DNA from: SpSt-1165 sp964391725
Lineage (GTDB): Bacteria; Chloroflexota; Anaerolineae; Anaerolineales; Anaerolineaceae
DNA length: 59,780 nt
Assembly (NCBI GenBank): GCA_964391725.1
Contig: CAYMNB010000013.1
Coordinates: 1 to 59,780, forward strand
Direction: 5' to 3'
Under the pieces are notes generated by a model. That model did not search any database. It had not been told where the DNA came from and saw only the letters and a list, made by a program, of their open reading frames with translations. Positions 16,609-27,900 of the stretch are shown piece after piece (position 1 is the first letter of the stretch; every line of letters starts with the position of its first letter). The translations under genes and the position numbers were made by a program.

Positions 16609-18279
16609 TTAAGTCAACTGGTAAATCCCTCCAGAGACGCCAGGGAGCGCAATCTGCCAACCTTCATCTGTTTGCGTTAATCCGGCCTCAATACCCCACA
16701 GGCTTGCAACAGTTTTCAAGCCCGTTGGAATAGAATCTTCTGTCAGAGTCACCTCGACCATATGATCAGCCGGATTCAATACAACCAGCACCGTTTCACC
16801 ACCGCCTTCGCGCAGATAGGCAAACGGATAACGCCCTGCTTTGGCATATACCACACGGTAATCGGTGTGATTGTGCAGCGACGGATGCGACAGCCTCAAG
16901 CAGGTCAGATCGCGGATGGCATTCAGCAAAGAATCAGGGTCATTATCCTGGTCAGCCACCGTGCGGCTGTCAAGGTCAGGTTCCACCGGCAGGTACAGCT
17001 GCTCCGCTGCTGCGGTTGAAAAACCGGCATTCTTCTCATGATTCCATTGCATGGGGGTTCGCACTTCTGTGCGCATATAACCGCCTTCTTTGGAAGGCAA
17101 GCCCGCCACGCCCGCCATGCCGACCTCATCGCCATAATAGATTTTTGGGATGCTCGGCATGGTCAACAGGAAGACATAAGCCAGTTTCAGGTCTTCAAAT
17201 GATCGGCCCTTGCCAAGGCGCGGGGTGATATCATGGTTGCCCGAGAACAGGCACAGATAGCCGGCTTTGCGAGTAGCATGGAAACGCTGGTCATATTCGT
17301 CGACAAATTCCCTGATATTCCCCAGCCCTTCCGGATCAAAGAAACTAAAATCACCCCCACCAAACCCCATCATACTGTGATGCTTACGGAAAAGAGATCT
17401 CATCCCTGCACCGGCAAAATCGAGGTAGAGATCCACATGAAAACCAGCCTTCAAAGCACGGTCAGGCCGCCCCCATTCAGAGATCAACACCGCTTCGGGA
17501 AATTTTTCATCCAGCCAGGCACGAATCTCACGCCATAGTTGAATGGTCGCGCGGGAACCGGGGTCATCCTTCACCAGCGAGGCGGCCATATCGACGCGAA
17601 AACCGTCAGCGCCCATATCCAACCAAAATTGAATAATTTTGCGCAGCTCAGCCCGCACCGCTTTGGGTCCAGGCGCATCCACTGCCTGTTGCCAGGGCTG
17701 GTCAGGATCAGGGTTGGCAAAACCATAATTAAGGGCAGGCTGCAGCGGGTAGAAGTTTGGCATGTAACCGCCGAAACGCTCCGTCATGCCAGAGATGAAT
17801 TGATGGCGTGAACCACCGCCGAACATACTCGCAAACGGATTCGGATTCCAGATGTACCAGTCAGAATATTCGTTGCGCTCATGTCTGGCAGACTGCTTAA
17901 ACCACTCGCATTCGACCGATGTATGGCCGGCAACGAGGTCAAGCAGCACGCGCATACCGCGCTGGTGAGCCTCTAAAAACAACTGCTGTAAGTCCTCATT
18001 GGTGCCGTAACGCGGAGCTACCCGGTAAAAATCCGCCACATCATAGCCAGCATCGCCAAACGGTGAAACAAAACAGGGGTTAAGCCAGATCACATTGGCG
18101 CCCAGCGACTGGATGTAATCTAATTTTGAGATAATCCCTGGCAGATCGCCGATACCGTCGCCGGAGGTGTCATAAAAAGATTGCGGATAGATTTCATAAA
18201 TGATGGCATTTTCGAGCCATTCAGGATTGTGGAACTCTGATTGCAGTTCCTCAGTGATTGGTGAAAACCTTGGAAACAT
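16609..18279 (-). CDS. GH13 alpha-amylase-family enzyme
   Basis: A glycoside hydrolase family 13 barrel starting at IYEIYPQSFYDTSGDGIGDL. The nucleophile Asp is in GADGFRVDMA, the acid/base Glu in LISEWG, and the third carboxylate in FSGNHD. The QPQSFxD-like opening and SGNHD resemble oligo-1,6-glucosidase, alpha-glucosidase or trehalose-synthase-type members. No signal peptide is visible, so it probably acts in the cytoplasm on maltodextrin, trehalose or sucrose-type sugars. The start is the ATG at 18279 after AAAGGTAGG; a frame to 18336 has no support. It is divergent from the GT87-like gene. Confidence 0.9.
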   Translation of the reverse strand: MFPRFSPITEELQSEFHNPEWLENAIIYEIYPQSFYDTSGDGIGDLPGIISKLDYIQSLGANVIWLNPCFVSPFGDAGYDVADFYRVAPRYGTNEDLQQLFLEAHQRGMRVLLDLVAGHTSVECEWFKQSARHERNEYSDWYIWNPNPFASMFGGGSRHQFISGMTERFGGYMPNFYPLQPALNYGFANPDPDQPWQQAVDAPGPKAVRAELRKIIQFWLDMGADGFRVDMAASLVKDDPGSRATIQLWREIRAWLDEKFPEAVLISEWGRPDRALKAGFHVDLYLDFAGAGMRSLFRKHHSMMGFGGGDFSFFDPEGLGNIREFVDEYDQRFHATRKAGYLCLFSGNHDITPRLGKGRSFEDLKLAYVFLLTMPSIPKIYYGDEVGMAGVAGLPSKEGGYMRTEVRTPMQWNHEKNAGFSTAAAEQLYLPVEPDLDSRTVADQDNDPDSLLNAIRDLTCLRLSHPSLHNHTDYRVVYAKAGRYPFAYLREGGGETVLVVLNPADHMVEVTLTEDSIPTGLKTVASLWGIEAGLTQTDEGWQIALPGVSGGIYQLT

Positions 18280-18480
18280 ACTATACCTACCTTTCAGGAG
18301 ATTAAAACATTGGTGAACAAGATAATTGTAGTACAAATGCTCTTTAGAAAATCAGAAAAAGTAAAATGGGGAAAGGTTGAAAATACTACCTTACTTCTGT
18401 CACAGGCTCAGGCCTGCGTTTCAAACACACTATTGCTCAACCCCTGTATAATGATAGAAAATCCCCTCACAAGAACACCC

Positions 18481-19713
18481 ATGACCGAAAAAATCTCAAA
18501 CCAGACACCACTAAAACAGCGCCTGCTATTCATTTGTCTGATCCTCATTGCCTTCGCAGCGCTGTTGTGGATTAACTTGCGTTTTTCACAACTCACCAAC
18601 GCCGGCTCCGATTTCCTCACACGCTGGCTGCCTGTTCAATTGATGGTGTATGAGGGAGTAGAAAACCCCTATTCCGACGAAGTCTCTTACCAGATTCAAT
18701 TATTGCGTTACGGCCGTGCCGCCCTGCCGGGCGAAGCCCCCGGTTTGTTTGCCTACCCTTACTACATCGTGCCCTTCATCCTGCCATTCGCATTGATCAA
18801 AGATTTAGTGATAGCGAGGGCATTATGGATGCTGTTCCTGCAACTCTGCCACATCACCATCATATTGCTCAGCTTGCGCATCTGCCGATACCGCCCCACC
18901 GCTTCTCTCTTATTGCTCCTTCTGATGTTTTCACTGATCAGTGCAGACATGTTGATCGCCACCATCGAAGGCAATCCGGCATCGCTGGCAGCACTGTTCA
19001 TTGTTCTCTCCCTCTTTTTCATTCAAAAAGAAAAAGATACAGTTGCTGGTTTAATGCTGGCGCTTGCCACCATCAAACCCCAATTAACGGTCTTGTTTTT
19101 CATTTTGGTGTGGTTATGGGCGTTCTCCAACAAACGCTGGAAGATAATGACCTCCTCCGCTATCAGTGTCGCAATTTTGATGGGAGTTTCGTTTATCTTT
19201 TTACCGCAATGGTTTGCCGAATTTTTCCGCCAGGTATTCGTCTATCCCGGGGTTGCCCAGCCCAATACTCCAGCCACCATTTTTGCAGGTGTGCTGCCTG
19301 CGACGGTCGCAACATGGATTGGCCGCGGCTTCAGCCTCGTATCCCTCCTACTGTTGGCTTACGTCTGGTATCGCAGCTACAAGCAGCCATTTTCGGTCTT
19401 GTCGTGGAGCGCCGGAGTCACCCTGGCCCTATTGCCCTTCAGCGGAATTGCATCCACCCGCACCAATCTGGTCGTGCTCTTACCATTCGTAACGTGGTTG
19501 ATTGTCCAGCTTAAGCGCCATCCAAACCATCCTCAACTGGCTGAAAGCATTCTCCTTGGCTATATTTTGCTAAGCTGGGTGTTTGTCGCCCTCACCCGCA
19601 CCCCGCTCGTGAATGGGATCATATTTGCTTATTTCGATCTGCTTCCACTACCCCTTTTTGTGGTGATCGGGCTGCTGGTCTCAGGGCAGTTCCTGAAGCA
19701 CCCAAGCGACTGA
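18481..19713 (+). CDS. Polytopic membrane protein, GT87/DUF2029-like mannosyltransferase candidate
   Basis: About 410 residues with roughly ten hydrophobic helices. After the first helix comes an extracytoplasmic loop with GSDFLTRWLPVQ and a PYxxPF-like stretch, and near residue 185 LALATIKPQL. This is the pattern of GT-C family 87 polyprenyl-phosphate-mannose-dependent glycosyltransferases. It would act on the outer membrane face. The start at 18481 is chosen by topology; ATG 18451 is an alternative. A TATAAT lies at 18447-18452 without a clear -35. No partner gene decides the sugar. Confidence 0.75.
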   Translation: MTEKISNQTPLKQRLLFICLILIAFAALLWINLRFSQLTNAGSDFLTRWLPVQLMVYEGVENPYSDEVSYQIQLLRYGRAALPGEAPGLFAYPYYIVPFILPFALIKDLVIARALWMLFLQLCHITIILLSLRICRYRPTASLLLLLLMFSLISADMLIATIEGNPASLAALFIVLSLFFIQKEKDTVAGLMLALATIKPQLTVLFFILVWLWAFSNKRWKIMTSSAISVAILMGVSFIFLPQWFAEFFRQVFVYPGVAQPNTPATIFAGVLPATVATWIGRGFSLVSLLLLAYVWYRSYKQPFSVLSWSAGVTLALLPFSGIASTRTNLVVLLPFVTWLIVQLKRHPNHPQLAESILLGYILLSWVFVALTRTPLVNGIIFAYFDLLPLPLFVVIGLLVSGQFLKHPSD

Positions 19714-19773
19714 ACACACCTGGGCTTATACAGTTTATCCAACAACTCGCTTCAATGATTCTTATCGCGGTAA

Positions 19774-21813
19774 TTAATGTCCATTCACAAGCTCAAACAG
19801 AGCGTAACCGCCGAAATCATTAACCAACGACATTCGCTCTGGCAGAATTCGCTGAAATTCTTCATATTCAGTTTCAGTCAGCTTGGGTGTATTTTGTAGT
19901 TCATTTCGCACCAAAAATTCTGCCCCAGATACATACATCATCATATGGGTGATGCCTTCATCAATCCATTCATCGATAACAGCATCACCGCTGTCCGCAT
20001 AATGAAGAGCCTGCTGCCAATGATTCAGGTTATCATCCCCAATGCAATAAGGGGCACAGTAGAAGACACGCGGTTCCCACAGTAAGATCACCCGCATGCT
20101 GTCATCCTGCTCAGCGAGTTGTTGAATCTCCCGCGACAATGCAAACATACCGCCAAGCCGTCTTTCTAAATAGGCATCGGTTGATTCTCGCCCCATAACC
20201 ACACCCAACGGGCTGACCAGAACATATTCAAACAACATCAAACCGCATGCAAAGATAGTGCTGATTGCCACCGCCCCCATAATCGCCTTTCTTACAGGGA
20301 AACCAGTCATTTTGGCAGGAAAATGGAACAACCAAACGCCCACCGCCACCGCCAACACCACAAATAATGCATAATGGTAGCGAACAATACCCAGAGTCTC
20401 TGAAAGATAGGCCCCGATGGACCAGATGAAAAAGGCAGGTAGTGATGCGATCAAAAAAACAGAAAGAACAAACTGAACTTTCTTTTCCAAGTTTCGCCAG
20501 CCCAAAAAAACAAAAGGCAGTACACCAAAAATGATCGGTCCAATGATGCCTTTAAAAGGTGACAATCCTTCTTTGCCAAAGATCGATGCCTGCAGCGGTA
20601 GCAGCAACCAGTTAATTAGCCAATGCCCAACCGACGTGGATTGACGGGTGAGTTGATCAAACGGATCACTTGCCGGTGAACCCCAGATATACGGAGCCAC
20701 CGGGTTGCCATCCACCAGCCAATTTTTTAACAGCCAGGGAGAGAATACAACAAAAGCCGCTAATCCAATAGTCAGCAAAGGAGGCAACCAGGGTTGTTTT
20801 TCTCTGCGCGCAATCAACACCGCCACCATGGCAAATCCCATGGGAAAAGTGAAAGCTGTGTACTTGGTGGCAACCAGCAATCCAGCGCACACCCCGGTAT
20901 AGATCAGCAATCGATTTTGCTTTGTGCTTCCCCACTCCAACAGCAAGATCAAGCCGGTAAGGAACAGGACGATCACCACCGCATCGCTGTAGGCACGCGT
21001 CAATGACAGCCACACCCCATTTATACCGACCACTATCACAGAACACAATAACAGCAAGTTGGTTGCATTTTCTTTTGCGACCCGGGCGGAAAAAACCGCG
21101 ATAGCTGCGATCATCAACAAGCCAAACAGCCACATTAATAAACCGGCGCTCTGCGCCTGCGCCAGCAATTGCAACCAGGCAAACAACATGATCACAAAAT
21201 TGGGGTTGCTGAAGCGCACATTGTCATAGGAAGTCACAACACGACCCTGCTGCAAATAGAATTGCCCCGCACTTAGATGATACATGAGGCTGTCCCATTG
21301 GGTGGGCGGTGCGAGCGCCATCAGCAGGGCAAGCACCATCGCTGCAACAATGAAAATGCGCCCAGCCCGCAACCAGCCAGAATCGACTGGCCGCCAAAAA
21401 TCATTCCATCGTGCTTTCACCCATGCCAGCCAGCGCAGCACCCGCCTGTGTAGCAAAACATTGAGGAGAAGCAGGATCAACCATGCCAACCATCGGGATG
21501 GAAACCAACCCAGCAATCCAATCAACAAGAACAGCGTGCTGATCACGGCTAACCCCAGCAAGGGGGCGACCAGGCCAGCCAGGGTTTCCTCCAAATCTTT
21601 GGCACAGAGGCAATAGCCTACAGCAGCAGCCAGTGTCATGGTCAGCATCACCGCCAGAATATTCTGCAGATGATGGAAGAAAAGTGTTACCACATAGGCG
21701 GTGTTTCCACTGCTCAATTGATACAACCCAAACGCCACCACCAGGCCCAACAGCCAGGCAATACCGATCATGGTTGGTAGTTTCTTCAACTGGATTTTGC
21801 CAAACGGATTCAT
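19774..21813 (-). CDS. Large polytopic GT-C-type membrane glycosyltransferase (GT39/PMT-like)
   Basis: A 679-residue protein with at least eleven predicted membrane helices and a soluble C-terminal tail. The first large loop, after the fourth or fifth helix, contains APPTQWDSLMYHL, an acidic Asp-containing loop as in GT39/ArnT-type enzymes that use polyprenyl-linked sugars. LLVATKYTAF and related segments also fit. It likely adds a sugar to an exported glycan or protein. Start ATG follows AAGGGT. It converges with the GT87-like gene and is followed by no related gene. Family assignment is by pattern only. Confidence 0.78.
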   Translation of the reverse strand: MNPFGKIQLKKLPTMIGIAWLLGLVVAFGLYQLSSGNTAYVVTLFFHHLQNILAVMLTMTLAAAVGYCLCAKDLEETLAGLVAPLLGLAVISTLFLLIGLLGWFPSRWLAWLILLLLNVLLHRRVLRWLAWVKARWNDFWRPVDSGWLRAGRIFIVAAMVLALLMALAPPTQWDSLMYHLSAGQFYLQQGRVVTSYDNVRFSNPNFVIMLFAWLQLLAQAQSAGLLMWLFGLLMIAAIAVFSARVAKENATNLLLLCSVIVVGINGVWLSLTRAYSDAVVIVLFLTGLILLLEWGSTKQNRLLIYTGVCAGLLVATKYTAFTFPMGFAMVAVLIARREKQPWLPPLLTIGLAAFVVFSPWLLKNWLVDGNPVAPYIWGSPASDPFDQLTRQSTSVGHWLINWLLLPLQASIFGKEGLSPFKGIIGPIIFGVLPFVFLGWRNLEKKVQFVLSVFLIASLPAFFIWSIGAYLSETLGIVRYHYALFVVLAVAVGVWLFHFPAKMTGFPVRKAIMGAVAISTIFACGLMLFEYVLVSPLGVVMGRESTDAYLERRLGGMFALSREIQQLAEQDDSMRVILLWEPRVFYCAPYCIGDDNLNHWQQALHYADSGDAVIDEWIDEGITHMMMYVSGAEFLVRNELQNTPKLTETEYEEFQRILPERMSLVNDFGGYALFELVNGH

Positions 21814-21939
21814 TCAACACCCTTGATAGTACATTATGAAAACAGGTGGGGGGAAAAGGGTTCCTTGTCCCCAACACCATTATACCGGAGAAGTTTTTTA
21901 AGGGGTGGCAAACAAGAGGGCGTTATTCACCATTACATA

Positions 21940-21977
21940 CGCAAGGCTGGCACGAGAAAGCTCATGCCAGCCTTGCG
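21940..21977 (-). terminator. Strong hairpin after the alpha-2-macroglobulin-like gene
   Basis: Perfect 13-bp arms CGCAAGGCTGGCA and TGCCAGCCTTGCG with a 12-base loop, 14 bases beyond the gene's stop. There is no T-run directly after it on either strand, so it may be a terminator acting with Rho or an RNA 3'-end stabiliser. Its stem core GGCTGGCA recurs at 43171-43255. Confidence 0.55.
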
Positions 21978-21991
21978 TTCAATACAATCGT

Positions 21992-24900
21992 TTACTCAAT
22001 CACCACGATATCGCCAGCACTGCGGCCGAACACCTCCGGCGAGTACATCTCTTCGGCTTTGGCGGGCGGTGCTACAAACCTGCCGGGTGTGGTAGCGCGA
22101 GTCACGTACGTGTACTCATACACGCCTTCCCACAGCAACTGGGTGAACACCTCCACCCGTTCATCACGCAGATTCTGGTGCTGATACCAGCGCCACCACC
22201 ACCAACCTTCCTGGGGTGAATCCGGGTCGGCGGGGATGGTTTCTGACACCGCCAGGGCCGGATTGATGATCTCCAATCCGGCGGGCAATGGATCGACCAG
22301 CGCTACGTGGTAACGGCGGTTGGCGGCCACCATCGTCAGACGCACGCGCACGCGCGCACCGGCTTTGATATACCACACACCGTCTTCACCCAAACGAACA
22401 TCGTCAGGATCGTCCACCGCCTCATACACACGCTGCACCACAAAACCCATCTCTTCCGGCGGCAGCTTCAGATCGGTCGGTGCGTAACGCAACCCCAACC
22501 GGTAGTACAGTCGGCCGTCGCCATCTTTTTGGATGACCAGGTCCTGCAGTTCTTCTGCGCTCATGTTCTCCATCAAATATTGCATGGGGATGTTGATGCG
22601 CTGGTAATCGGTGCTGTAACCTTCGAATTCATTGGCACCGGCATAGGTTTCTCCCAGCCAGATGCGCGCCACAAAGTCGGGTTCTACTGTCTCGTAGGTC
22701 TGGAAGTAGCGGTGCAGCGCCAGCAGAACAAACACATTCTCCTGCGTGTTGCCCCAATGTCCGCGCGTGCGGTGCGCCATCAATCCATTGACCACCTTGG
22801 GGATCAGGTCGCTCTGCGGGTTGTCATTGATCAAAGCATCCAGCAGCAGTGCGTCTGTGCGTCGGTTGGAATGCAGCAGGACATAATCATCGTCGCTGTA
22901 TCCCGTGGTGAAGTTAGCCGCTCCGGCTGTCTCCACCGCCCGGTTGTTGACCTGCCGGCGAATGGCTTCCAATTCGCTTTCATAGCCGCCGTCCTGCGCC
23001 AGCACCTGCCAGACGAACGCCAGCCCGTCCAGCGAAATGCCTTCCACACCGGCATCTTCCAGCAAAGCAGCGGCCTTAGGCGCATCCGGATCACCCATAC
23101 GCATACGCACATACAGGGCATAGGCGCTGATCGTATAGCGCGCCTGCTCCGAGTACCAGTAAGGATAATATTCTTCAATATAGGTGATGTAATTCAACAC
23201 CTGGTTCCAGGTATTTTCCGGCACCTCGAAGCCCATTTCGCGCGCGCGCTGTAAAGCATGCGCCACATGCACGGTATGGAACGGAATGCTCTCGTTACCG
23301 CGCCGCCAATAGGGGAAACCGCCGTCATAATTCTGCATAGCGCTCAGTCGTTCGACATCACGTTCAATGGAAGCTTCCATCTCTTCTGGTGAAGGCAGTC
23401 CTTCGGCTTCGAATGCCGCCAGCACCTCGCGCAGGGCGGCAATGCCCAAAATGCGCGACGCCATCTGTTCTGAACTGTCGAACGGGTAGGTTGCCAGGTA
23501 CAGTACGGCATCGGTCAGCGCCTGCAGGGCGGTAGAAGAGGTGGTGATCTCCAACCCGCCATACTGGGCAAAGACATCTTGCGGCCTTGCCAGCGGCTGT
23601 ACCACCGAGCCATCGTCCACCACCCCATACACAGCGAAGGCTTCGCCAGTTGCGGGGGTGTAGACCGGCAGGGAGAGAAGCGCCGCGTCGCCATAATCGC
23701 CGGATACCGCTGCAATCATCACCTGTGCTGTGCCTGCCAGCACAGTTTCCACCGGGAAGCGTACTTCCACACGGTCATTGGCAGGCACCACAACGCGCAC
23801 GCCCTGGTCTTGTGTGAACGTCAGGTTGGTTGCCGCAGCAATCACTTCCACGGTCATATCTTCGTCGGTCTGGTTCTGTAGCACCACCGGCAATGCGAAA
23901 ACATCGCCAAAGTTTAGAAAGCGTGGCGCCGAGGGGCGCACCATCAGCGGCAAGCGCGCGGTCAGGTTTGATTCACCGCTGCCGAATAAAGTCCCGCCTT
24001 CATCCACCGCCACCACCATGATGCGGTAACGGGTCAGATTGTCGGGCATTTTGACCGCCACCACCGCCCTGCCTTCCTCATCCGTGCGCACATCCGGCGA
24101 AAACAGTGCCAACGGGTTGAAGTCAGTGCGCAGCATGATGGCGGCGTCTTCGCCGTCAGCTGCTTCTTTTGCCATGGAGTCTTCCGCCATAGCAGACGGC
24201 ATCGCCTCCATCTCGACAGACTCTTCCACTGCTTCATCCATTGCACCGCCGCCAAAACCAGGTGTTTCCATCAATTCCTGGCGAATCTCTGCTGAGAATG
24301 ACATCGGATCCACCAGCAGGATGCTGGCACGCCCATAGGTGCTGCTGACATCGGCATAGCGGGTGAAGTAGAACGCCGCCAGCGGATCAGACAACTGGTA
24401 ATTGGTCAGCGACAGGATGGCTTCATCCACCACCACCACCGCCAGACTGGCATTCTCGACCGGCGCACCGCTGGCATCCAGTACTTCGATCGCGATGCTG
24501 GTTTCTGCGCCTGGTACCACACGGCTTTCCTCCGCCTCAGCAGTGACCGTCAATTGGCGATTCAACGGCGGAACGCTCAATGACAATGACCCCACCGCAA
24601 AAGCAGGCCGCGGCGGCAATCCTTCGATCTGGTTGCCTTCATCGTCCAGCCGCTGGGCTGAACCTGCCAGGTCAACCTGGATCACGAAATTGGGAATATA
24701 GGCATCTTCCACCGGGATACGCAGTATGGTGCTGTCCTCCGTCATCGTAAAGCGTTCGGTGTAGAGGATACCACTGCGACTGACCGTCAACAGACCTTCG
24801 CCCGCGCCAAACGGCGATTGTACCAGGATCTCAGCGACGTCGCCGGGCTCGTAGAACTCTTTGTCCGGGATCAGAGTTACAGTTTCCTGCTCAATACCGC

Positions 24901-27900
24901 GCGAAGGCGCGCGCTCGCCGCCGCTCACCCACCTTGTCAGGCGGGTGCGGTTCTCACGGCCAGCTTCATCGCTGACCAATGCCGTGATCTGGTATTTGCC
25001 ACCCAGTTCCGTCTGGAACTCGCAAGAAGAAGGTTCAGCGCCGGAAACAAATTCACAAACTTGCGCGTCAGTCCCGACCTCACGCCACGAACCGCGTTCA
25101 AATTTCCATTGCATGCGTTCGGCGGTCACCGTGACCGGGCGGCTGCTAATCACATTACCGTCAATATCGGTCACAATCAGATCAACCTCAATCGGCGTGC
25201 CGCGTTCAACAAAATAACGCTCGCTGCGCATGCCCACATAGGTTTCTGCCGGATGCACCATCAGGCTGGTGCTGCCAGACCATGCCTGACGATTGACATC
25301 CATCACCACCGCCTCCGCCAGCACGCTTTGCGGTCGTTGCACACCCTCGCCATCAAAATCCAACCGCAAGAAATGGTCTCCGCTGGCATCCGTGCGGCCC
25401 TCAAAGACCTGCCGCGTCTGCCCGGTGCCATTACCACCATACCAGTACCAGTCATACCACCACCAGGGGGTCCATTCACCGAAGAAGAATTCCGGCCAGT
25501 TGGGTGGCTGGTAGTTGGTTTCCTCCGCGTTCACATTCCAGGTCACCTCAGCATTGGGCAGCGGTCCGCCAGCATAATAGTTGGCAGACACCACCGTGAT
25601 GGCAAACTCATCATTATAGTAAGGTCCGCTTGTTTCGTTGCCAGCCTGAACTTCAAATTCCGGCCGGCGGAACTCCTGGATCTGGAAGCCGTGGTTGTAG
25701 GAAAGGCTGTCCACCCTGCCAAGATCGCCATTAGCGGTCAATGACACATAAGCATAGCCCAGGTTGGCGTTCTCCGGGACAGTGAAGGCGAGGTCAAACC
25801 CGCCAAAGTCATCCACAGTCACCTGTCCATTGACAATTTCATTGCCCAAGGGGCCGGTCACCACGTAGTTCATCGCATTCACACGACTGCCCGGCAGCAT
25901 CACATCCCCGGCCTGACCCGCACCGATAATGCGCAGCCAACCTTTGAGGTGCACTTCTTCACCGGGTTTATACATGGCGCGGTCATCAAACACATACCAG
26001 CGCAGCATATCCACCGGTGGGCGTGGCACCCAACTGTCGTCATACCAGGTATTGGTGGAGCGCGGCAAAATGGCACTGTCGTCACCCAGTGTTGCCACCA
26101 GATAAGCAATGCCATCATTGGGCAGGGCAAAGCGCGCGATGCCTTCTGCATCAGTGCGCTGTCCCAAAGAACGACCCCCATCCGCCAGGTTGACACCTGA
26201 CAGCGGCGTGCCGTCCTTCAAATCCGTCGCCCAAACCACCATTTCGCTATGGTCAACGAAGGCATCCACACCGATCTGGGTGACCTGCACCCAGGCATGC
26301 ACAGTTTCCCACCAACGCTCCTCCTCAAAGAAGCCCTTGGGTGGTTTGACTATCACAATAAAATGGCCAAATTCACCTTCCATCACGTCACTCAGGTCGA
26401 TGAAGGTTTCTGCCAATTGCTCCGTTTTGCCGCTCAGGTCAATTTTTTGCTGGACGACCCGCTGTCCAGGAGGTGTAATATCACGCTCATTGTAGCCATA
26501 ATCCCTCAGATATTCCTTATACCCCAGCCAATCTGTGGGCTGCACGGCATACACCTCAACCTGCAGGCTCGGATAGGTGATCGAATACACCGATAAACCG
26601 GGCATCTGGGCATACGGATCTACAGTCACCAGGCTTGTATTGGGACCGATCAGTAATGCCTCCGCCTTGCCTACCTGGAAAGTTAGCTTTTCATCCCGCC
26701 CCAGTGTCTGTCCGAACACGTCAGGCAATGATGCATCAACAGTCACGTAATAATTAGTGCTGGCAACCGTCGCCCCACGAATAGTAATGGTGTTGCCAAC
26801 CACATTCACCACCGCACCAGCGATAGGCGGGTCAATGCTGATCATATTTTCTTGATAGGCCTCGGCATCCAGCGGGTTATTGAACTCGATGAAGAACGGC
26901 TGCAAGGGATAGCAATCACGCCCCCACCATGAACAACCATAATCCACCACGTTCAATGGCGCATAGGTGCGGAAGGAATATGCCTGGTCAACCTGCGTGA
27001 TCAGCTCTCCTTCTGCCGAAGGCATGCCAGATTGAAATTTCACCTGGATGAGTGAATCTTTGGGCAACGCATAGACAGCCTTGAAGGCGATCCAGCGTCC
27101 TTCTGGCGCAGATGCCACCAGAGAAGCCACAGTTTCTTCCCCAGTGATTTCATCCTCCGTCGCCAGACGGATGCTGAAGCCGCGGTCATCCGCGCTGGCA
27201 TTGATGAAAGGCAGCACGGCTGCCGGATCAATGCGCTGGTCAAACAACGCAAAAAATACAGGTTCCAGGTCTTGCGGCTCATGTGAATACGGATACGAAT
27301 TAACCAGCACCGGCGCCGGTGTGGTGAAAGTCCAGCGCACTTCCTGCGCCAATTCGCCGCCGTTGGCAGAACGCGTTCCTGCCGGAACAACCACCGTGTA
27401 TTCGGTTGCCTTGGGCAGGCGGTCAATCAAATCAGAGTCATAATAAAAAGCAAGCGTTTTGGTGCCTACCCAGCGCCATGATCCCGGCAATGAGGGCGTC
27501 ACCTGCACCGGCACCTCCTGCTCCCGCAGTTGCTGCAGGGTCGCTAACGGCACCATCGGTTGATTAAAAGTAATCGCAATAAAAGGCGCTACGGAGATCT
27601 CACCCTCTGGTGAATAGCGCAGCACCTCCAGCGGTCCGCTGACCACTTCATCAGGTGCGGTCGTGTCATCATCTGGCGGGAACACCAGATCAATGGTTTC
27701 ACCGGGTCGCGGCGGCGGCAGCAGGTCGGGCGGAATGAAGAATTCTTGCTGGTCGTCCACCCCCATTTCCAGTTCCGGCAGGCGCGCCAGCAGAATCTCG
27801 ATCTCCTCCGACGTCAGAGGGTCGCCCTGCACCGGTTCTATCGGTATGATCTCTTGCGGCGTAGAAGAGCCCTCACTGAGCGAAATGGTGAAACCATCCC